Positions 33,470-46,788 of a stretch of DNA of 64,000 nt are shown here, piece by piece. The translations under genes and the position numbers were made by a program. Positions within the stretch are counted from its first letter, which is position 1; each line of letters begins with the position of its first letter. Below the pieces are notes generated by a model. That model was given only the letters and a program-made list of their open reading frames with translations. It was not told the origin of the DNA and ran no database searches. This stretch comes from Guyanagaster necrorhizus (taxonomy: Eukaryota > Basidiomycota > Agaricomycetes > Agaricales > Physalacriaceae): the NCBI RefSeq assembly GCF_019112545.1, contig NW_025064882.1, positions 758,928 to 822,927 on the forward strand. The letters are read 5' to 3'.

Positions 33470-35866
33470 CAGTTGACTATCTCACAATGCATGATGTCAA
33501 AATGCATAATTCTGACTTTGCATATGGATTGGGCTGGAACGCAGTTGGGGAGCAGGGAAATGGGCTAGAAATGCATATTGCATAATGCATATAGTTCTAG
33601 TTAGGAATATGCATTGTCAGATCAAAAATTATAGTAAGCTGATATGACATTATGCATATATTAGAACAATAAAGAATATAATTTGTTTGTATGGACTATG
33701 ACAAACACAAAAAAAATTATTGTAAAGCGACACAGCCTATATCTCTATAAACATGCCTCCTGAACCAATATGAAAACCACATGCTAAACCTGGAAATCCA
33801 TATGAGCATATAAAACAGAAGAAGAAAGTCCCAATATACATATCATCAGCTCAGCCTCCAAAGCAGATCTCCTGCCCACACCTCACAACAGGAGACTGGC
33901 TCATAGTATTCAAACATGTTGATAACCATCCTTTCCATTGACATGCTGATATTGTAGCATATTTCGCAAACTGAAAGGAAGGTGCACTGCTCTTTATCCA
34001 ATCAACTCTTTCATGGAAACTAGCATCTCATACAAAAATTGAACAGCATGCAAATGAGAACTCTAATGCACTATCATCTAAAAAGTCTCATATTGTCACC
34101 TGACCTGATGTAGAGTGTGCTGTTGCATCCTGATATCAGAACATGCAGCTCCAAGATGAGACTGTGACTAGTGCAATGCTGATAGAGAAGTGAAATCAGA
34201 TTGAAAATCTGATGAATATTTCAGAGGATCAGTGTTTGAAAGGAGAGGGATAGTTGAGGTCATTCTGCAAGGCATGGAAGATTCAGGAGGTTTAGCGGCA
34301 TGGAGAAGCAGGCTCAGTGGATATGATGGCAGTGAAAAAAGAATGTATGCATCTTCACAGCATTATAGCAAAATATGTGATGCAGGACAGATGGAATATT
34401 GATGAATCTGGTCTTGTCATCTTTGCCATCTCAGATTGTACCTTGGCATCTGGTCCTATGAGTGGATAAAAACAGGATAAGTTCCACATCACCATGTGTT
34501 TTGCTGTGAATGCAGATGGGAGTGAGCAAATGCCAGTTGTTTTTATTGGCAAGTCAAAGCAACCACGGTGTTTCAAGAAAAAGAGTCCAACAGCAATGGG
34601 ATTCTATTATCAGAATAACAAGAAGGCCTGGATAATGAGTGAAATATTTATGGAGTGAATGAAGATGTTTGATTTAAAGATAAAGAGAGAGATGCGGCAG
34701 GTTCTGCTGATCTTGGACAACTTTCAAGGGCATTCCATTGCTTATACACCTCATAACACAAAGCTGGAGTTCTTCGAGCCCAATATGACTCTCTATGTTC
34801 AGCCGCTAAATGCTGGTATTATCTGCTGCTTCAAGACACATTATCGGAATACTATATGTATTCATGCACTTGATCTTGATGATCTTAGAGAGTCTGAGAT
34901 CTTTAAGCTTGATCTCCTTGAAGCTATGACTATCGCTCATAATGCTTGGGCAAATGTCAGCAGTGAAATGATAGCAAACTGCTGGAAACACACTGGTATA
35001 ATGTCTGACAATGCACCTGAGTCACAGTCTACCACACCATCCAATGATTTCCAAGCTGCCTCACTCCTTAAGTCTGCATGGAACCTTGTTCATGACTTTG
35101 CCTCAACAGACAAATACATGCTTCCAGGGATTGAACAGGCATTGCAGGATCTGCTTGGAAACCAATATGCTGATGCTGACTGGTGTCCTGCTCTTATGGC
35201 TGTTATGAATGCAGAGAATAATGTTGGTAAAGTACTGGAGGCAGTCAATCAGTTGGCTTCTTTGTCATAGTCAAAAATGAACACACCTCTCACCCAAATT
35301 GCCCCCATTCAACAGCTCCAGACAGCAGAGATAATATTGAAGGACCATCTTGTTGAATTGAAACAATGAAATCACATGTTTAGTCCCATTCCAACCATTG
35401 AAGAGATGGTTAACTCTATTGCAGAAGAGTATACTAAAGATCTTGAGGTGATGCCAACAGATGAGGAGATTGTTGCTGCTGTCAAGCATGATATTGCAGT
35501 AGAAAATGGGGAAATAACTGTCATTGACAATGATGAGGAGGAAGAAGAGGAAGAGGAGGATGAGGAAGAACAGACCTTGATAACTACAAGGAAAGGATTT
35601 GAGCTTATTCAAAAGCTGGAGGCATTTTGTGTTTCACAAGGTGACCAGAATGGATTAGTACCACAGCTGAGGAAGTTGAGAGGGGCATTATTCAAGGAGA
35701 TGCATGAAAAGCTGACCCAAAAGCCACTGACAGCATTTTGGGGAAATGACGATGTTGTCACATAAAGTCACATATCACATTACATGCTATTTTGGTTCTG
35801 CATAAATCTATAAATGCATATGGTTTTGGTGTCTTCTGACCATATGCATTGTGAGATAGTCAACTG
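33470..35866 (+). mobile_element. pogo/Tigger-like DNA transposon 2, both ends present
   Basis: 2397 bp with terminal inverted repeats CAGTTGACTATCTCACAATG and its complement at 35843-35866, flanked by TA (33468-33469, 35867-35868), the pogo target duplication. It carries a transposase relic. Inserted in B between the end of pol and the antisense gene. Confidence 0.93.
33780..35765 (+). pseudogene. pogo-type DDE transposase relic 2
   Basis: Homologue of the relic at 19090-21010 but better kept. It shows ISSAQPPKQISCPHLTTGDW, NIDESGLVIFAISD (first acidic region), QVLLILDNFQGHSIAY (second Asp kept), FFEPNMTLYVQPLNAGIICC and DLDDLRESEIFKLDLLEAM. The C-terminal part is open for long stretches (34659-35270 and 35376-35765), with the acidic run DNDEEEEEEEEDEEEQ, and ends at TAA 35763-35765. 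The N-terminal third (about 33780-34640) has many stops, including in the DNA-binding region. Confidence 0.86.
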
Positions 35867-35939
35867 TAATTACAAGATTTTAACTTTGAAAGTATAAAAG
35901 AAGTGATTGGAATGGTAGTAATTAGTGGTTAAAATTGAA

Positions 35940-38900
35940 CTAGTAAGATGGAATGCTAATGGCATCCAGAGTCACATTGTATCAAGAATGAAATGATTGA
36001 GTGACTTTGGATAAGGGTTCTGGTTTGTCTGAGTATTGATGGTGGAATTCTTCAATAAATTTGTTGGCAGAGAACTCAGAGGCTGATAACTAAGCAAACT
36101 CTTCATTGGTACCTTTGTAGCCTAGCCACTGGATCTTGTACAGCAGTGGGCAGCAGAACTGGCAGTCAAGTTTAGAGTTGAGAATTTAGGCTATTTTAAA
36201 ATATTCTTCTCTGTTGACTTTGACTGGAGGCAGTGGTGGTTGGATTCAGTTAGAAATAGTGTTTTCTTTTATGAGTTTCAATTGTGACATATAGAAGATG
36301 GAGTAAATGGACTGGAGATCTGGCAGAAGCCTCAGAGTGAAGGAGTGGAAAGCAGATTAGGCTATGATTTTGAAGGGACCAAGATATTTCTCTGAGAATT
36401 TTCTAGTTAAGCAGGTGGTTTTGATATGTTTGGCAATGAGGTAGACCTTGTCACCTACTGTGAATAGGAGTGCTGAAATCTGATGCTTATCTGCTTAGAT
36501 CTTGTAATAAGACTGAGCTTCAGAAATTTCATCTTTCAGTAATTGATAGAGCTCATCAAGATTGACTGCAAAGTCTTGGGCTCAAGTGGAGGTGATGTCT
36601 CTTTCAGAATGAATAGTGATATTGAGGTGATAACCCTTGTTAGTGAAAAATAGAGAGATTCTGGTGGATGCATTAGAGGCATTGTTGTAGGTGAACTCAG
36701 CAATGGGTAGAAGAGTGTTCCAGTTGTCCTGTTGGTAGAAGCAGTAGATACAGATGTACTATTCCAGAGTTTGGTTTGCCCATTCAGTTTGTCTGTCAGC
36801 CTCCAGATGGTACTCAGAAGTAAGATGGAGTTCTATATCAAGAGCTATAACTAAAATATGAGTAAATTGGGAAACAAATTCAGAGCCATGATCCAAGATA
36901 ATATACCTGGGTACCCCATATTTGAAGAACACATGAATAAGGAAACATTGGGTAAGCTCTATGGAGTTAATAGTATCATGTGTGAGGATGAAGATGGCTT
37001 GCTTGCTAGCTTGGTCTATGACTACTAAGATAGTGGTAAATCTATTGGAGTCCAGTAGTTGTTCAATAAAATCCATGGAAATAGAATCCTATAGTTGTCC
37101 AGAAACTGGCAAAGGTTTGAGTAATCCATAGAGGTGATGTTTAGGTGTCTTATTGCACCCATAAACTGTGCAGGATTTAATATAGTGTCAAATATATTTA
37201 TGCATCTTTGGCCAGGTATAGTTCTGCCAGACTAGTTCCAATGTCTGGTTTTGACCAAAGTGACCTGCCAAGATGTGGTCATGATTGTTCTGTAGTATAC
37301 AAAGATGGAGATCATCAGAGTCCAGGACATAGATGCAATCTTCAAACTGAAGAATGTTGGATTTGTCAATGAATCACTGAGAGAGAGAGGATTCAGGAGT
37401 GGCCTTAGCCTGGTGGAGGCTATCAGAGCACATAGGGTCAGACAATTGTGCTTCTTTGATATTGGTGTGAAGTTTGTCAATATCTATGATAGCACTAGCC
37501 TGTAGGATGGGGCCTTCAAGATAGGTTGCATAAAGTGATGCAGAAAGTTGTTCTTAGGTGAACATGGGTCAGAAATTGTAGAGGTTAACTTAGGCATATT
37601 ATCTATCCCTTTTTTTAGAGTAGATGTCCCATTATCTAGTGAGCAGATCTAGTTTTCCACTAAGTTTTCCAGAGTGAAACTGAATTACTAGATTGAATTA
37701 GGATAGATATTCAGACCAGCAGATCTGTTGGCAGGTTAGAATCTTGGTGGTGGCAAAGTATTCAAGGTTCTTGTGGTCTGTTATGACATCAATAGAGTCT
37801 ATGGAGCCTTCAAGATAGTGCTGCCAATATTTAAAGGCTTTAAAAATGGCTAGAAGCTCTTTATCATAGGTGTCATAGTTGAGTTCAGCATTGTGGAGGC
37901 TCTGAGAGTGGAAAGTGATAGGGTGAATTTTGCTATCTTCAAGATAGATAGAGAGGATAGCTGTGATTGTATAATTGGAGGCATTGGTTTCCATCACTAT
38001 CTTTTGATTGGAGACCCAGTGAGTAAGAATGAGAGTATGTGTAAAGGCCTGTTTCAACTCATTGAAGGCCACTAAGCATTTATCATCAAATTTCCATAGA
38101 GTTTCCTTGCAGATGAGTCATGTAAGAGGAAGAATGATATTGCTATATTTGTGTATGAAGCAACAATAGAAGTTGGCAAAGCCAAGAAAGAATTGGATGT
38201 TCTTGATCTTTCACAGTACTGGCCAGTCAACAATGGCCTTGACCTTTTCTTCAGACATGTGAAGTCCTTCAGGTGATAGGATATAGCCTAAATATTCTAT
38301 GGAATCCCAGTTGAATTTGCATTTGGAACTCTTGCAGTAGAGTCCATTAGCTCTAAGCCTGTGTAGAACCTCACAAACATGTTTCTGGTGGTCTTCTGGG
38401 TTATCAGAATATATAAAGATGTTGTCAAGGTAGACTACTACTGATATATTGAGCATGTCCAAGAATATGTCATTCACAAATTGTTGGAATGCCACTGGAG
38501 CATTTGTAAGGCCAAAAGGCATGACATGCCATTTGAAGAAACCATAACAGGTCCAGAAGTCTGTTTTCCATTCATCCTCTTTGGCTATGTAAATGAGATG
38601 GTAGGCATGTCACAGATTGAGCTTGATGTAGATACATGTGGAGCAGGCAGAGTCAAGGAGGTCAGAAATGAGAGGAAGAGGGTAGCAATCCTTTTTGGAG
38701 ATTTTGTTTAGGCTGTGGTAGTCAACACAGAGTCAGAGTTCACTGGTCTTCTTCTTGACAAATAGGATCAGAGCTCTGTGTGAAGAGCAGGATGGAGTAA
38801 TGAATCTATTGTGCAGATTATCATCAATAAACTCTCATAGGGCCTTGAGTTCAGATTCTGAGAGAGAATAAATGAGTCCAAGCAGTGGAGATGTTTCTTC

Positions 38901-41385
38901 CTCAAGATTGATTTTGAGGTCATACAGCCTATGTTTGGGTAGCTTTTTGGAGAGAGTATCATTGAAGACATCTGCAAAATCATGGTATTCTACTGGCACT
39001 GATGAAATATCTGCTGGTTCTGCAAATATGGCTTTGGCTCTAATATTAGGCAAGGAAGGCTGCAGTGTGAACTGCTGAGTGCCTTTTCTGCACTGGCTCA
39101 GATGAATGCAGCAGTGGATATGATGGAGATCTTTGGGTGTGCTTTTGTAGTAAAAGACTCTGAGGGAGGATAGGAATAGATGGGTTCATACAGGAATAGA
39201 GTCTGCTAGCTACACAAAGTGGATTTGGAATGGGATGAAGCTCCAGAAGTTAGACTGATAGAGTCCAGTGGGCACAAAAGTTCTGGAATTGAGCTGGAAG
39301 GCTTGAAGAGAGATGGACTGTTGTCCTGTGGGCATAGAAGTCCCAAAATTGAGCTGAGAGACTCAGAGAGAGATAGATGGTTGTTCTGTAGGCATAGAAG
39401 TCTCTGAGATGTAGTAGAGACCATGAAATTGGTTGGAGTGAGATTCTGATAGCTTAAGCAGAAAGTGATACTGTTCTCAGCCCAGTCAATCAGTGGATTA
39501 TAGCAGGAGAGTCAGTTGTATCCTAGAATAAGATTGCAAGATGAATTCAGAGAAGTAATATAGAAGTCAATGGAGAAGGTGTTTCTGGATGGGAAACAGA
39601 TGGAGATGGTTGCAATTTAAGATATATGGCTCCCAATAGAGCTATTGAACAATCAAAGTTGCATGCTAGAGATGGTTTTAATAGGGATTTCATTAGCAGC
39701 TATATACTTAGTGTCAACAAAGCAGTGGCTAGAACTAGAATCAATAAGTGCAAGAAAACACAGAATGATATAAGTTGGAGAGCTATCAGGTTCCATGGTA
39801 GTCAGTAATTCTGCTGAAAGAGAGATGTGAAAGGAGTGATTAGAAAGGGATGTTGCATTGAGAGTGATGACCTTCAGTATGCAAATAGAGTCAATGCAAC
39901 TCTGAACTTGCACAGAGAGAACAGGGTTGCTTTTTAGTTTTTTAACTCTATAGGAGTTGGTTCCATGGGAGCAGTGTCAACTTCAGCTGCATGACCCTTG
40001 GCAGAGGCCACTGTCTTCCACTTGTTGCAGTCCTCAGTCTTGTGTTTGGCTCCACAGAACATGCACAGATTGTTCTAGCACCAGCAGTTTTTTTCTTCCT
40101 AAGTAAGGTGGCCATCTTTGTCTAGCTTGTTAGCATAGAGCTTAGGAGTGGTAGATTTTAGTGTGGAGCTGGAGTCTAAGGAAGAAGTGTTAGACCCTTT
40201 GGATTTGGGGTTGGGGGATTAGTTGAAGAATTTATTGTCCCAGTTTTCATGGGCAATTTCAGTCTTCTGGGTCTAGTAGCAAGCATCAAGTTCTTGGGCA
40301 AGGAAGCACATATCATGAAGATTGTTTAGCTTCCCATGATGTGCTATATCATTCTTGATATGGGTGCAGAGGCCATGGTAAAAGGCATGGTGGAGGGAGT
40401 TATTTCTGTACCCAATTTGTGAGGTGTACTAGTTGAATTGGACTATGTACTTCATGATCCAATCTCCATCACACATCCAAAGATGTTCTAATGCATCTTT
40501 GGCATCTCTGATGGCATCAAAGAGGCTGAAGTTGCTGTGAAGCTCATTTAAAAAAGCCATGTAGGAGAATTGCCAGGCTGGTGGATTCCATAAATTGGAG
40601 TTAAGAATATCTAGTTTGAACCAGTTAAGCACAGTGCCAGCCAGGAAGGAAATAGCATAGTTAACCTTGTTAGCATCTGTTGCAAATATGGTAGGTCTGT
40701 CATTGAAGTTCAACTGAAGAGAGACAATGAAGGCCTTTAGTTTATGAGGGTCAGAGCCATCAAATGATTCTGGTTCCTTGACTTTGGTATGAATAGTGGC
40801 TGGTTTAGAGTTGTTGAGAGAAGCAGAGACTCCTTATAACAGGTTTATGAATTCTAGGAACATGTCCTGTTGGTTTAGATTGTTGCTTTCTGTGGGGCCA
40901 TTGGAGCTGCCTAGGCCATTGGGACCACCTGGACTATCTGGATCTCCTAGACCTTCTGAAAAAGGGTTTGGTGGATTACCACCTGGTTTCTGTCAGATAA
41001 GAGTATGAGTAGGGGTGTCTTTATCTCTGCCCTTTGAGTCTGAGCTGTCTGAATTCCTATGCATATTGCCTAGGGATAAAAGGTCTATTGGGGGGTCAGT
41101 TTAGACACTATACATCAGGCTGGCTTGTTGGACTTCATTGGTTGGGATGCTGGTGGCATCAAAAGGATTAGGAGAATCATTGTAATTAAATTGGCAGACA
41201 GTGAAGCTAGAGTGATTGTAGGTTTCTATATGGGAAGGTTGTCCTCCACTAGAGGCCAATCCAAAAAGGCCTGATTGTTCCTTTGAGATAGAGGCTGGAA
41301 TGTCTTCCATGGAAAACATGTTTGGATGAGTAGGCTGAGTTTGTTCAGAATCAGTTTCTGTGGGTTGGATAAATGTGGTAGACAT
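35940..41385 (-). pseudogene. Gypsy-2 (B) gag-pol, decayed
   Basis: Gag starts at 41385 with MSTTFIQPTETDSEQTQ, then a Gly/Pro-rich linker and a capsid-like domain at 40430-40713 (YAISFLAGTVLNWFKLDIL). The zinc knuckle is CMFCGAKHKTEDC near 40070. Protease ALIDSSSSHCFVDTKYIA is near 39730. RT has MPFGLTNAPVAFQQFVNDIF and VVVYLDNIFIYS at 38211-38522 (YLDD to YLDN). RNase H has NYDTYDKELLAIFKAFKYW and TDHKNLEYFATT (37698-38072). Integrase lies at 36759-37076 (LEADRQTEWANQTLE). A chromodomain-like end (IQWLGYKGTNEEFA) is near 36080-36130. Stops lie throughout. Confidence 0.87.
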
Positions 41386-41412
41386 GATAAAAATTTTTGA
41401 CTCAAGAGTTTG

Positions 41413-41423
41413 AGTTCAAATAT
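41413..41423 (-). promoter_or_regulatory. B self-primer binding site
   Basis: Two bases inside the 5' LTR edge (41426). On this strand it reads ATATTTGAACT, the exact complement of AGTTCAAATAT at 41671-41661 in the LTR. No match to a tRNA 3' end (no TGG start). Confidence 0.65.
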
Positions 41424-41425
41424 AC

Positions 41426-41926
41426 TGTTAGGAATATGCTAATCAAGTGGGCTTGAGTGCACACATGGAGACCAGTGGAGTGTATGAGCATCAACAAAGC
41501 TATTGGCAATGTCACCCTTGAGTCAGAGCTCAAGAATCTGGATGGACAGAATAGAGTTTCATTAGAGAAGTGAACAGAAGTATCCTTCAGAGTGAAATCC
41601 GACAGATAAGGTGGAGAGAAGTTGAAGTGAGTGCAAAGTGTAGATGGCTTATCCAAGTTGATATTTGAACTGAGTAGTTACAATGGTTATACATGGCTTT
41701 ATATACTAATGGTAGCTAATTCCAAGTCAGGTTTCATTGAGTTCTGATGTCAATATTTGCTATCAAGTTCAGAGTCTAGATATTACAATGTGAAATACAG
41801 ATGTGAAATGATAATGGTGAAAATGAAATTAATAGGTAATAGAGAGTGGCTAGAGTCTGATGGGTTTCCATGATTGAATTTGTGGTTGGTTGAGGTGACA
41901 CAGAGGCTGGCAGCATATGCATAACA
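41426..41926 (-). repeat. B 5' LTR (501 bp)
   Basis: Starts TGTTAGGAATATGCT, ends GCATATGCATAACA. Promoter-like TATATAAA is at 41705-41698 (minus), then 26 nt to the self-complementary AGTTCAAATAT. Confidence 0.9.
41661..41705 (-). promoter_or_regulatory. B LTR core promoter and predicted transcript 5' end
   Basis: TATATAAA, 26-nt spacer, AGTTCAAATAT. Position relative to the TATA-like box fits a start site; the start sequence pairs with the leader at 41413-41423. Confidence 0.6.
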
Positions 41927-44900
41927 CTGCCTCAATTAAGTAATGATACCATTCTTCCAGGGTGAGTATTATTATGAGTAACTTCTTGTTATAGATTTCA
42001 TAGTTCTGTTCAGTGATGGTTAAGGCTTTGGAGAGAAAGACTATGGATTGCTATTTTCTATTTTGTTTCTAGGAGAGCACAGCTCTGATTGCCTCTTTGC
42101 TCAAGTTGGCCTTGACTTGAAACTATCTGTCTTGGGTCAGGATGGTGAGAATGATGTCCTCTGCAAGTTGTTGTTTGAGGTCATCAAGTGCAAGCTGCTG
42201 TGAGGACCCTTAGTTCCAGAGTGTATTACCAGTTAACTGAATCATCAGATGAATGATCTTGCTATAGTCCTAAATGAACTATTAGTAAAAGTTTATAAAT
42301 CCTAAGAATGATTGTAGTTTCTTCTTTTTGTCTAGGACTGGCCACTCAGTTACTCTAGCTACCTTAATCAGATCTATTTGAATACTTTCTTTGCTAATTA
42401 TTACTCTAAGGTATTCTGTCTCTAGCACTTCAAACTCATATTTCTCTGCTTTGAGAAAGAGCTTGTGCTTTCTCATGAGCTTGAGTATTTGTCAAACTAG
42501 TGTTCCACCTGATTCTTGGACATGATGAAGATATTGTCTAGATATATCATCACTTTCCTGGTAGTGATGAGGTCCTTGAAAATATCATTCATTATCTATT
42601 AGAAAGTGGCTGGCAAGTTTGTAAACCTGAAGAACATTACTGTGAGCTTGAACAGCTTTTAATTTGTTTGAAAGGCTGTCTTCCACTCATTGCCCTCCTT
42701 GATTTGCATGTTATTATATTCCCATCTAACATTCAACTTAGTGTAATATTTTGCTCTCCACAGTTTGTCCATTAGCTCAGAGATCAGAGAGAGTGGATAG
42801 CAATTTTTGATGGTCATCTCATTTAGCTTCTGATAGTCTTGAACTGGTCAGAGTTTGCTGTCCTTCTTTTTGATGAAGAAGAACAGAGAGGCCATTGGAG
42901 ATTTTAAAGGCTGAATCCTCCCACTCAATAGGTTTTTATCTAGGAACTTGTTAAATTTCTGTTGCTTATGATTGCCAAAAGAATAAGTCTTGCAATCAAG
43001 GTTGGCATTGGCATTGAGGATAAGCTTGATCACATGATCTCATGGCTTCAGCTCTAGTAGCTCATCAAAGCTTTTTTTATTGAATAGGTCTTGATAGTCC
43101 TGAGCCCAATTAGGCACTATTTCTTTGAATATCCTTTCCTCCTTCCTAGCATTGGCCTTAGCCACCAGGTCATTTGTGTGGTGTATTATCTGAATATATA
43201 GTGCTTGTTGTAGGTTGATGGTGAGAATAGTTTTGCTATCCTCTATTTTCTCATCCCATCTATCTTCAGGATCTTCATCAGATAATTTGAATGTGATTTT
43301 TCAATATTTGCAGTGTGCAAAAGTGACTTGTCCTATTTTCCAGTTGACCAAGGGATTGTGCTGGATCAGCCAGTTGTGACCCAGGAATGTCTCCTTGAAT
43401 TCCAAGCCAGTGATAGCTAGGTTGATTCATTTGGAATGGTCACTGATTATAAGATGCAGGTCAACAAATTTAGTTATTGAACTAGCTTGGTTCTTAGTTC
43501 TATTTGCATTGTACACTGAGATAGAGGCTTCTATTGCTCTGATGAGAAGATTGTGTTTATTGACAAAAGCATGATTAATAGAGCTGCCAGTACAGCTGCT
43601 GTCAATCAGAGCTATTACTATATGGAGGGTCTGATTTATGAGGGTCTTGATTTGTGCCCCAGTGGTCAAGTCTCACCTCAGTATCTTGGTTCTCTGGACA
43701 TATCTCTTGGGGCCTCAAAGTTTGTTGAGCCATTCCAAGGCTCAGCATTATTCTGCTTCTCACATCCCTTTAACTATCTCATCAATTACTTCTTCAGCTT
43801 GAGTCTTGTGTACCCAATTCTTGAGTACTGCTTTAGCCTCTTCTTCTGTTCTAGCATCCTTGATGGCCTGCCAAGTCCATTTGGTGTTGAACAGTTTGAG
43901 CCATTTAGTGGGGGCCTCTCCCCTTGTTTAGCCCTCAGATGCTTGAGTCTCTTTAATTGTTAGTCCTTTTGAAGTGTGCATAGTGATCAGAAAAGAGAGT
44001 ATATTTGAATGCACAGATAATTTAAATATATTTGTATCTACAGAGGCACTATTAGTCTGTCCCACAGCTACTGATGACACACTGTTCTAGTTTTTAGCTG
44101 ATCCAGTAGGACCATTTACTGGTTAGCTCTGTCTTTTACCTCTTTAATTTTTGTATTCTTGCTAAGCTCTTTTTCTTTCTTCTGTAACTTAGCAATTTGT
44201 GCCCATATGTCTTCATAGGTTTGCTTCTTCTTTGGACAGTCCTGTGATAGATGCCTCTTTTGTCTACAATTAAAGTACTTCCTCTCCTTTTTTAATTAGT
44301 CTATGTCTATCAGCTTTTCACTTCTGGTATAGATTGTTTCTGTCTCAGTTTTCTGGGCTCTGTAAGAGGGAGTACTGGTTGATGATGCACCAGATTTGGT
44401 GGTGCCAGTTTGATTATCAGGCTTTGAGTTCTGTGGCTGATTCATTTTGTGATACTCCTATAAATTAGATTGTTCTGTCTTTTATTGCTGCCACTTCTTG
44501 TACATGTCAACAATCCATTTATTCCAAGCATTGTAACCCTTTGGCATATTCATCCTAATGTCTAATATCATCTTGATATAAGATGGCAGCACCTCTCACT
44601 TGAATGCTTCAACTATTTGTCCATCATTGTCAATATTGTTCTAAATTCCAGCAAGCTTTGTAAGGTGCTCCAGCTTGTTGAAGTACTTGGTTACTAGTTT
44701 GTCACTCATTTTGTATTCTTTGATCTTTGACTTGTATACTTTCTGTACTGCTAGATCAATAAATTTGTTATTAAGCATTTGTTTGAAAACCAGCTATGAT
44801 GGTAGTTGGTGGTGCTGTCTAGTTGTGGAGTAGAAGTTGAAGAAGATAAGGATTCACTATGTCTTGGCTTTGTCCTTGAAGTAAGATGAGGTGAATGTGA

Positions 44901-44987
44901 TCTTGTTCATGTCAGTTTCTAGATAAATAATATATTTCTCAAAGTATTGTTTATAATCAATCAAGAATTGGTCAATATCATCTGATG
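41927..44987 (-). pseudogene. A2 RNase H, RT, protease and gag remainder (decayed)
   Basis: Begins with the second CTGCC and continues A2 pol. RT is at 42282-43033 (LILNANANLDCKTYSFGNHK, FIKKKDSKL), protease near 43420-43670 keeps ALIDSSCTGSSINHAFVNKH, and a zinc-knuckle relic lies near 44220-44300. Stops are frequent. It ends abruptly where the C LTR begins. Confidence 0.82.
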
Positions 44988-45434
44988 TGTTATAATTTTT
45001 CTATTCTTTCTCTCCTATTACCTCTATTTATACTTAATCAGAGTATTTAGATCAGTGTTTAGAACTATGAGACAATCTTAGTCAGCACAATCAACCATTG
45101 TCTTACAATATATAGTGATGCTTCAACAGCAGGACAATATTCTTTTTGTAGGAAGTAACAATGCTCTAGGACAATAAGCACTATAGCCATGAAACACACA
45201 ATTAGTAGTACTATATTTATCTGCAAGACAAACAGTATATAAGTAACACAGTCACCACTATATACCCTAACCTTGAGCTATTCTTTATTCTATCACTTTA
45301 TCTCAAGTCAACTTGTATTGACCTTGAAACATAATACTGCTATATACACTTAGTGGACTCAGGCATGACTGTATGAACTTGATACAGCACTTTTTTATCA
45401 CATGTTTATAGTCATATGTCACTTGAGTCTAACA
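44988..45434 (+). repeat. C 5' LTR
   Basis: Shares both ends and the central segment with the LTRs of A1, D and E. Confidence 0.82.
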
Positions 45435-45492
45435 ATTAGCTTGAAGCTTCTACTTTCTTTTTTTTATGCTAACCAAAAGTGAAGGAAACCAA

Positions 45493-46788
45493 ATGCCACC
45501 ATCAGATGCATTCACCTCTGATCTTACCAATGACTTCTTTAAGCTTTTAGCCTTCATTATCAAAACACTTTTAGGCTTATTAGCTATTATACAACTCTGC
45601 TGTGAATATCAATTAATCATAGCTTAGGTAGTTAAACACTACCACTCCTTCCAACAGATTTAACAAATTCTTTGAAATGTCACACTCAACCTCTCTCTAT
45701 GACATCTTCCTCTCTGCCTGAACTTTCTTCCAGTCTGCATTCAGAACCATATCCAAAGCCAGGCCTAGTCACTCAAATGAAAGATACACTCTGGAAAAAG
45801 AAGAACTCCAATGACTAGCTGGATCCTCTTGAACAACTAGCAGATACAGTGAGCATCAGGACACAGGATTCAGGAATCTCTAGGTTCTGCTGCACTTCTC
45901 TCTGATCCTGAACTACAAAGACAAAAACCTCCATAGCAACTTCTTTGAGAAGTCACTATTCTCTGACTCTTTCACTGTTCCCTCTGAGCCTAGCATTAGA
46001 GACTGTGCCAGGAACTCCATTGATGATGCTCAGTGAATTGAAGGAAGAAGGTCTAGGTATGTCACTCTCCAAGAAAGCCTTATACCTCCAACTCCTAGCC
46101 TCCTTCTCTCAACCCTCAGTGATCTCTATCTATTTGGCTTTGACTACTCTGCATGCTGGAATATCAAGTGAATAGAAAGGGAAGGATACTTTGATCAGCT
46201 TAAGGAGGAAGAGCTCAACTGTCAGCAGTGGAAGGCCAATGAAGAATACTACAATGCATAGTACAGACAAGAGCAGTGAGAAGTACAGACAGTGGAGTGG
46301 GGCTTGGCCTCACCTGAGCACTATGGATTATATACTAAAAGCAAAGATGATAGTCCTCATGAGTAGAGACCAGACAGGGAAGACAATCTATGGAGTGAAC
46401 CTCCCACTGAGGTCATCAGCACAGATAAAGCCTGATAAATCAATGAACTCCTCTCTCTCAGCTACAATGAAAGTATCAACAGCAACACTTCTCTTCTCTC
46501 CAATGCCAGCTCAATTCTCAAAGGATATGATGTCCAAGTATCTCTAGAGACTAGAATCTCTGATTGAGCCCTCCAAAGATTCTTATGCAGATGTATTGCT
46601 GCCTTCTTCTTTAATGAGCAGTTCTATAGGAACTTCTGCCAATATAGCCAGAGAATAGAGAGAGAAAGGGCATGTGAGACAGACAGAGAGATCAGGCCTT
46701 CTTGACTTTGCCAGCAGCCTCCTTCTGGAACCACCAGCATAGAAACTGAATTCTGAACCAATTGGAAGCTCTCTAGTGATGATGAAAG
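45493..46788 (+). pseudogene. C gag, partial
   Basis: ATG 45493 opens MPPSDAFTSDLTNDFFKLLA, then a hydrophobic helix FIIKTLLGLLAIIQLCC, as in D and E. Two TAG/TAA stops fall within the first 60 codons. Ser/Thr-rich gag sequence follows in broken frames. Confidence 0.65.

Larger units (their letters stand above)
31470..41926 (-). mobile_element. Gypsy-2 element B, inserted in A2 (duplication CTGCC)
   Basis: 10.46 kb with 501-bp LTRs (31470-31970, 41426-41926) and a perfect CTGCC target duplication (31465-31469, 41927-41931). Minus-strand gag, protease, RT, RNase H and integrase run from 41385 down to about 35950. A pogo-2 copy (33470-35866) and an antisense, intron-bearing gene (32099-33407) lie between pol and the 3' LTR. 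A polypurine stretch AGGAGGATAC abuts the 3' LTR. Confidence 0.9.
21092..44987 (-). mobile_element. Gypsy-1 copy A2, split by A1 and B and cut by C
   Basis: The pieces read as one minus-strand Ty3/Gypsy element. Its 3' LTR is 21092-21440 plus 29603-29718, interrupted by A1. Integrase and RNase H tail lie at about 29720-31469. After the B insertion, RNase H, RT (FLKAEKYEFEVLETEYLRVI), protease (ALIDSSCTGSSINHAF) and a gag zinc-knuckle relic run from 41932 to about 44987. The 5' LTR is missing; element C begins at 44988. B interrupts A2 with a CTGCC duplication. It entered pogo-1 at 21092. Confidence 0.82.
44988..46788 (+). mobile_element. Gypsy-1 copy C, 5' LTR and part of gag only
   Basis: The 5' LTR (44988-45434) starts TGTTATAATTTTTC and ends GTCTAACA. 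The leader contains TTAGCTTGAAGCT (45436-45448). A partial gag follows and stops at 46788, where another Gypsy-1 LTR fragment begins. It cut off A2's gag. The rest of C is not found, so a deletion is likely. Confidence 0.78.
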
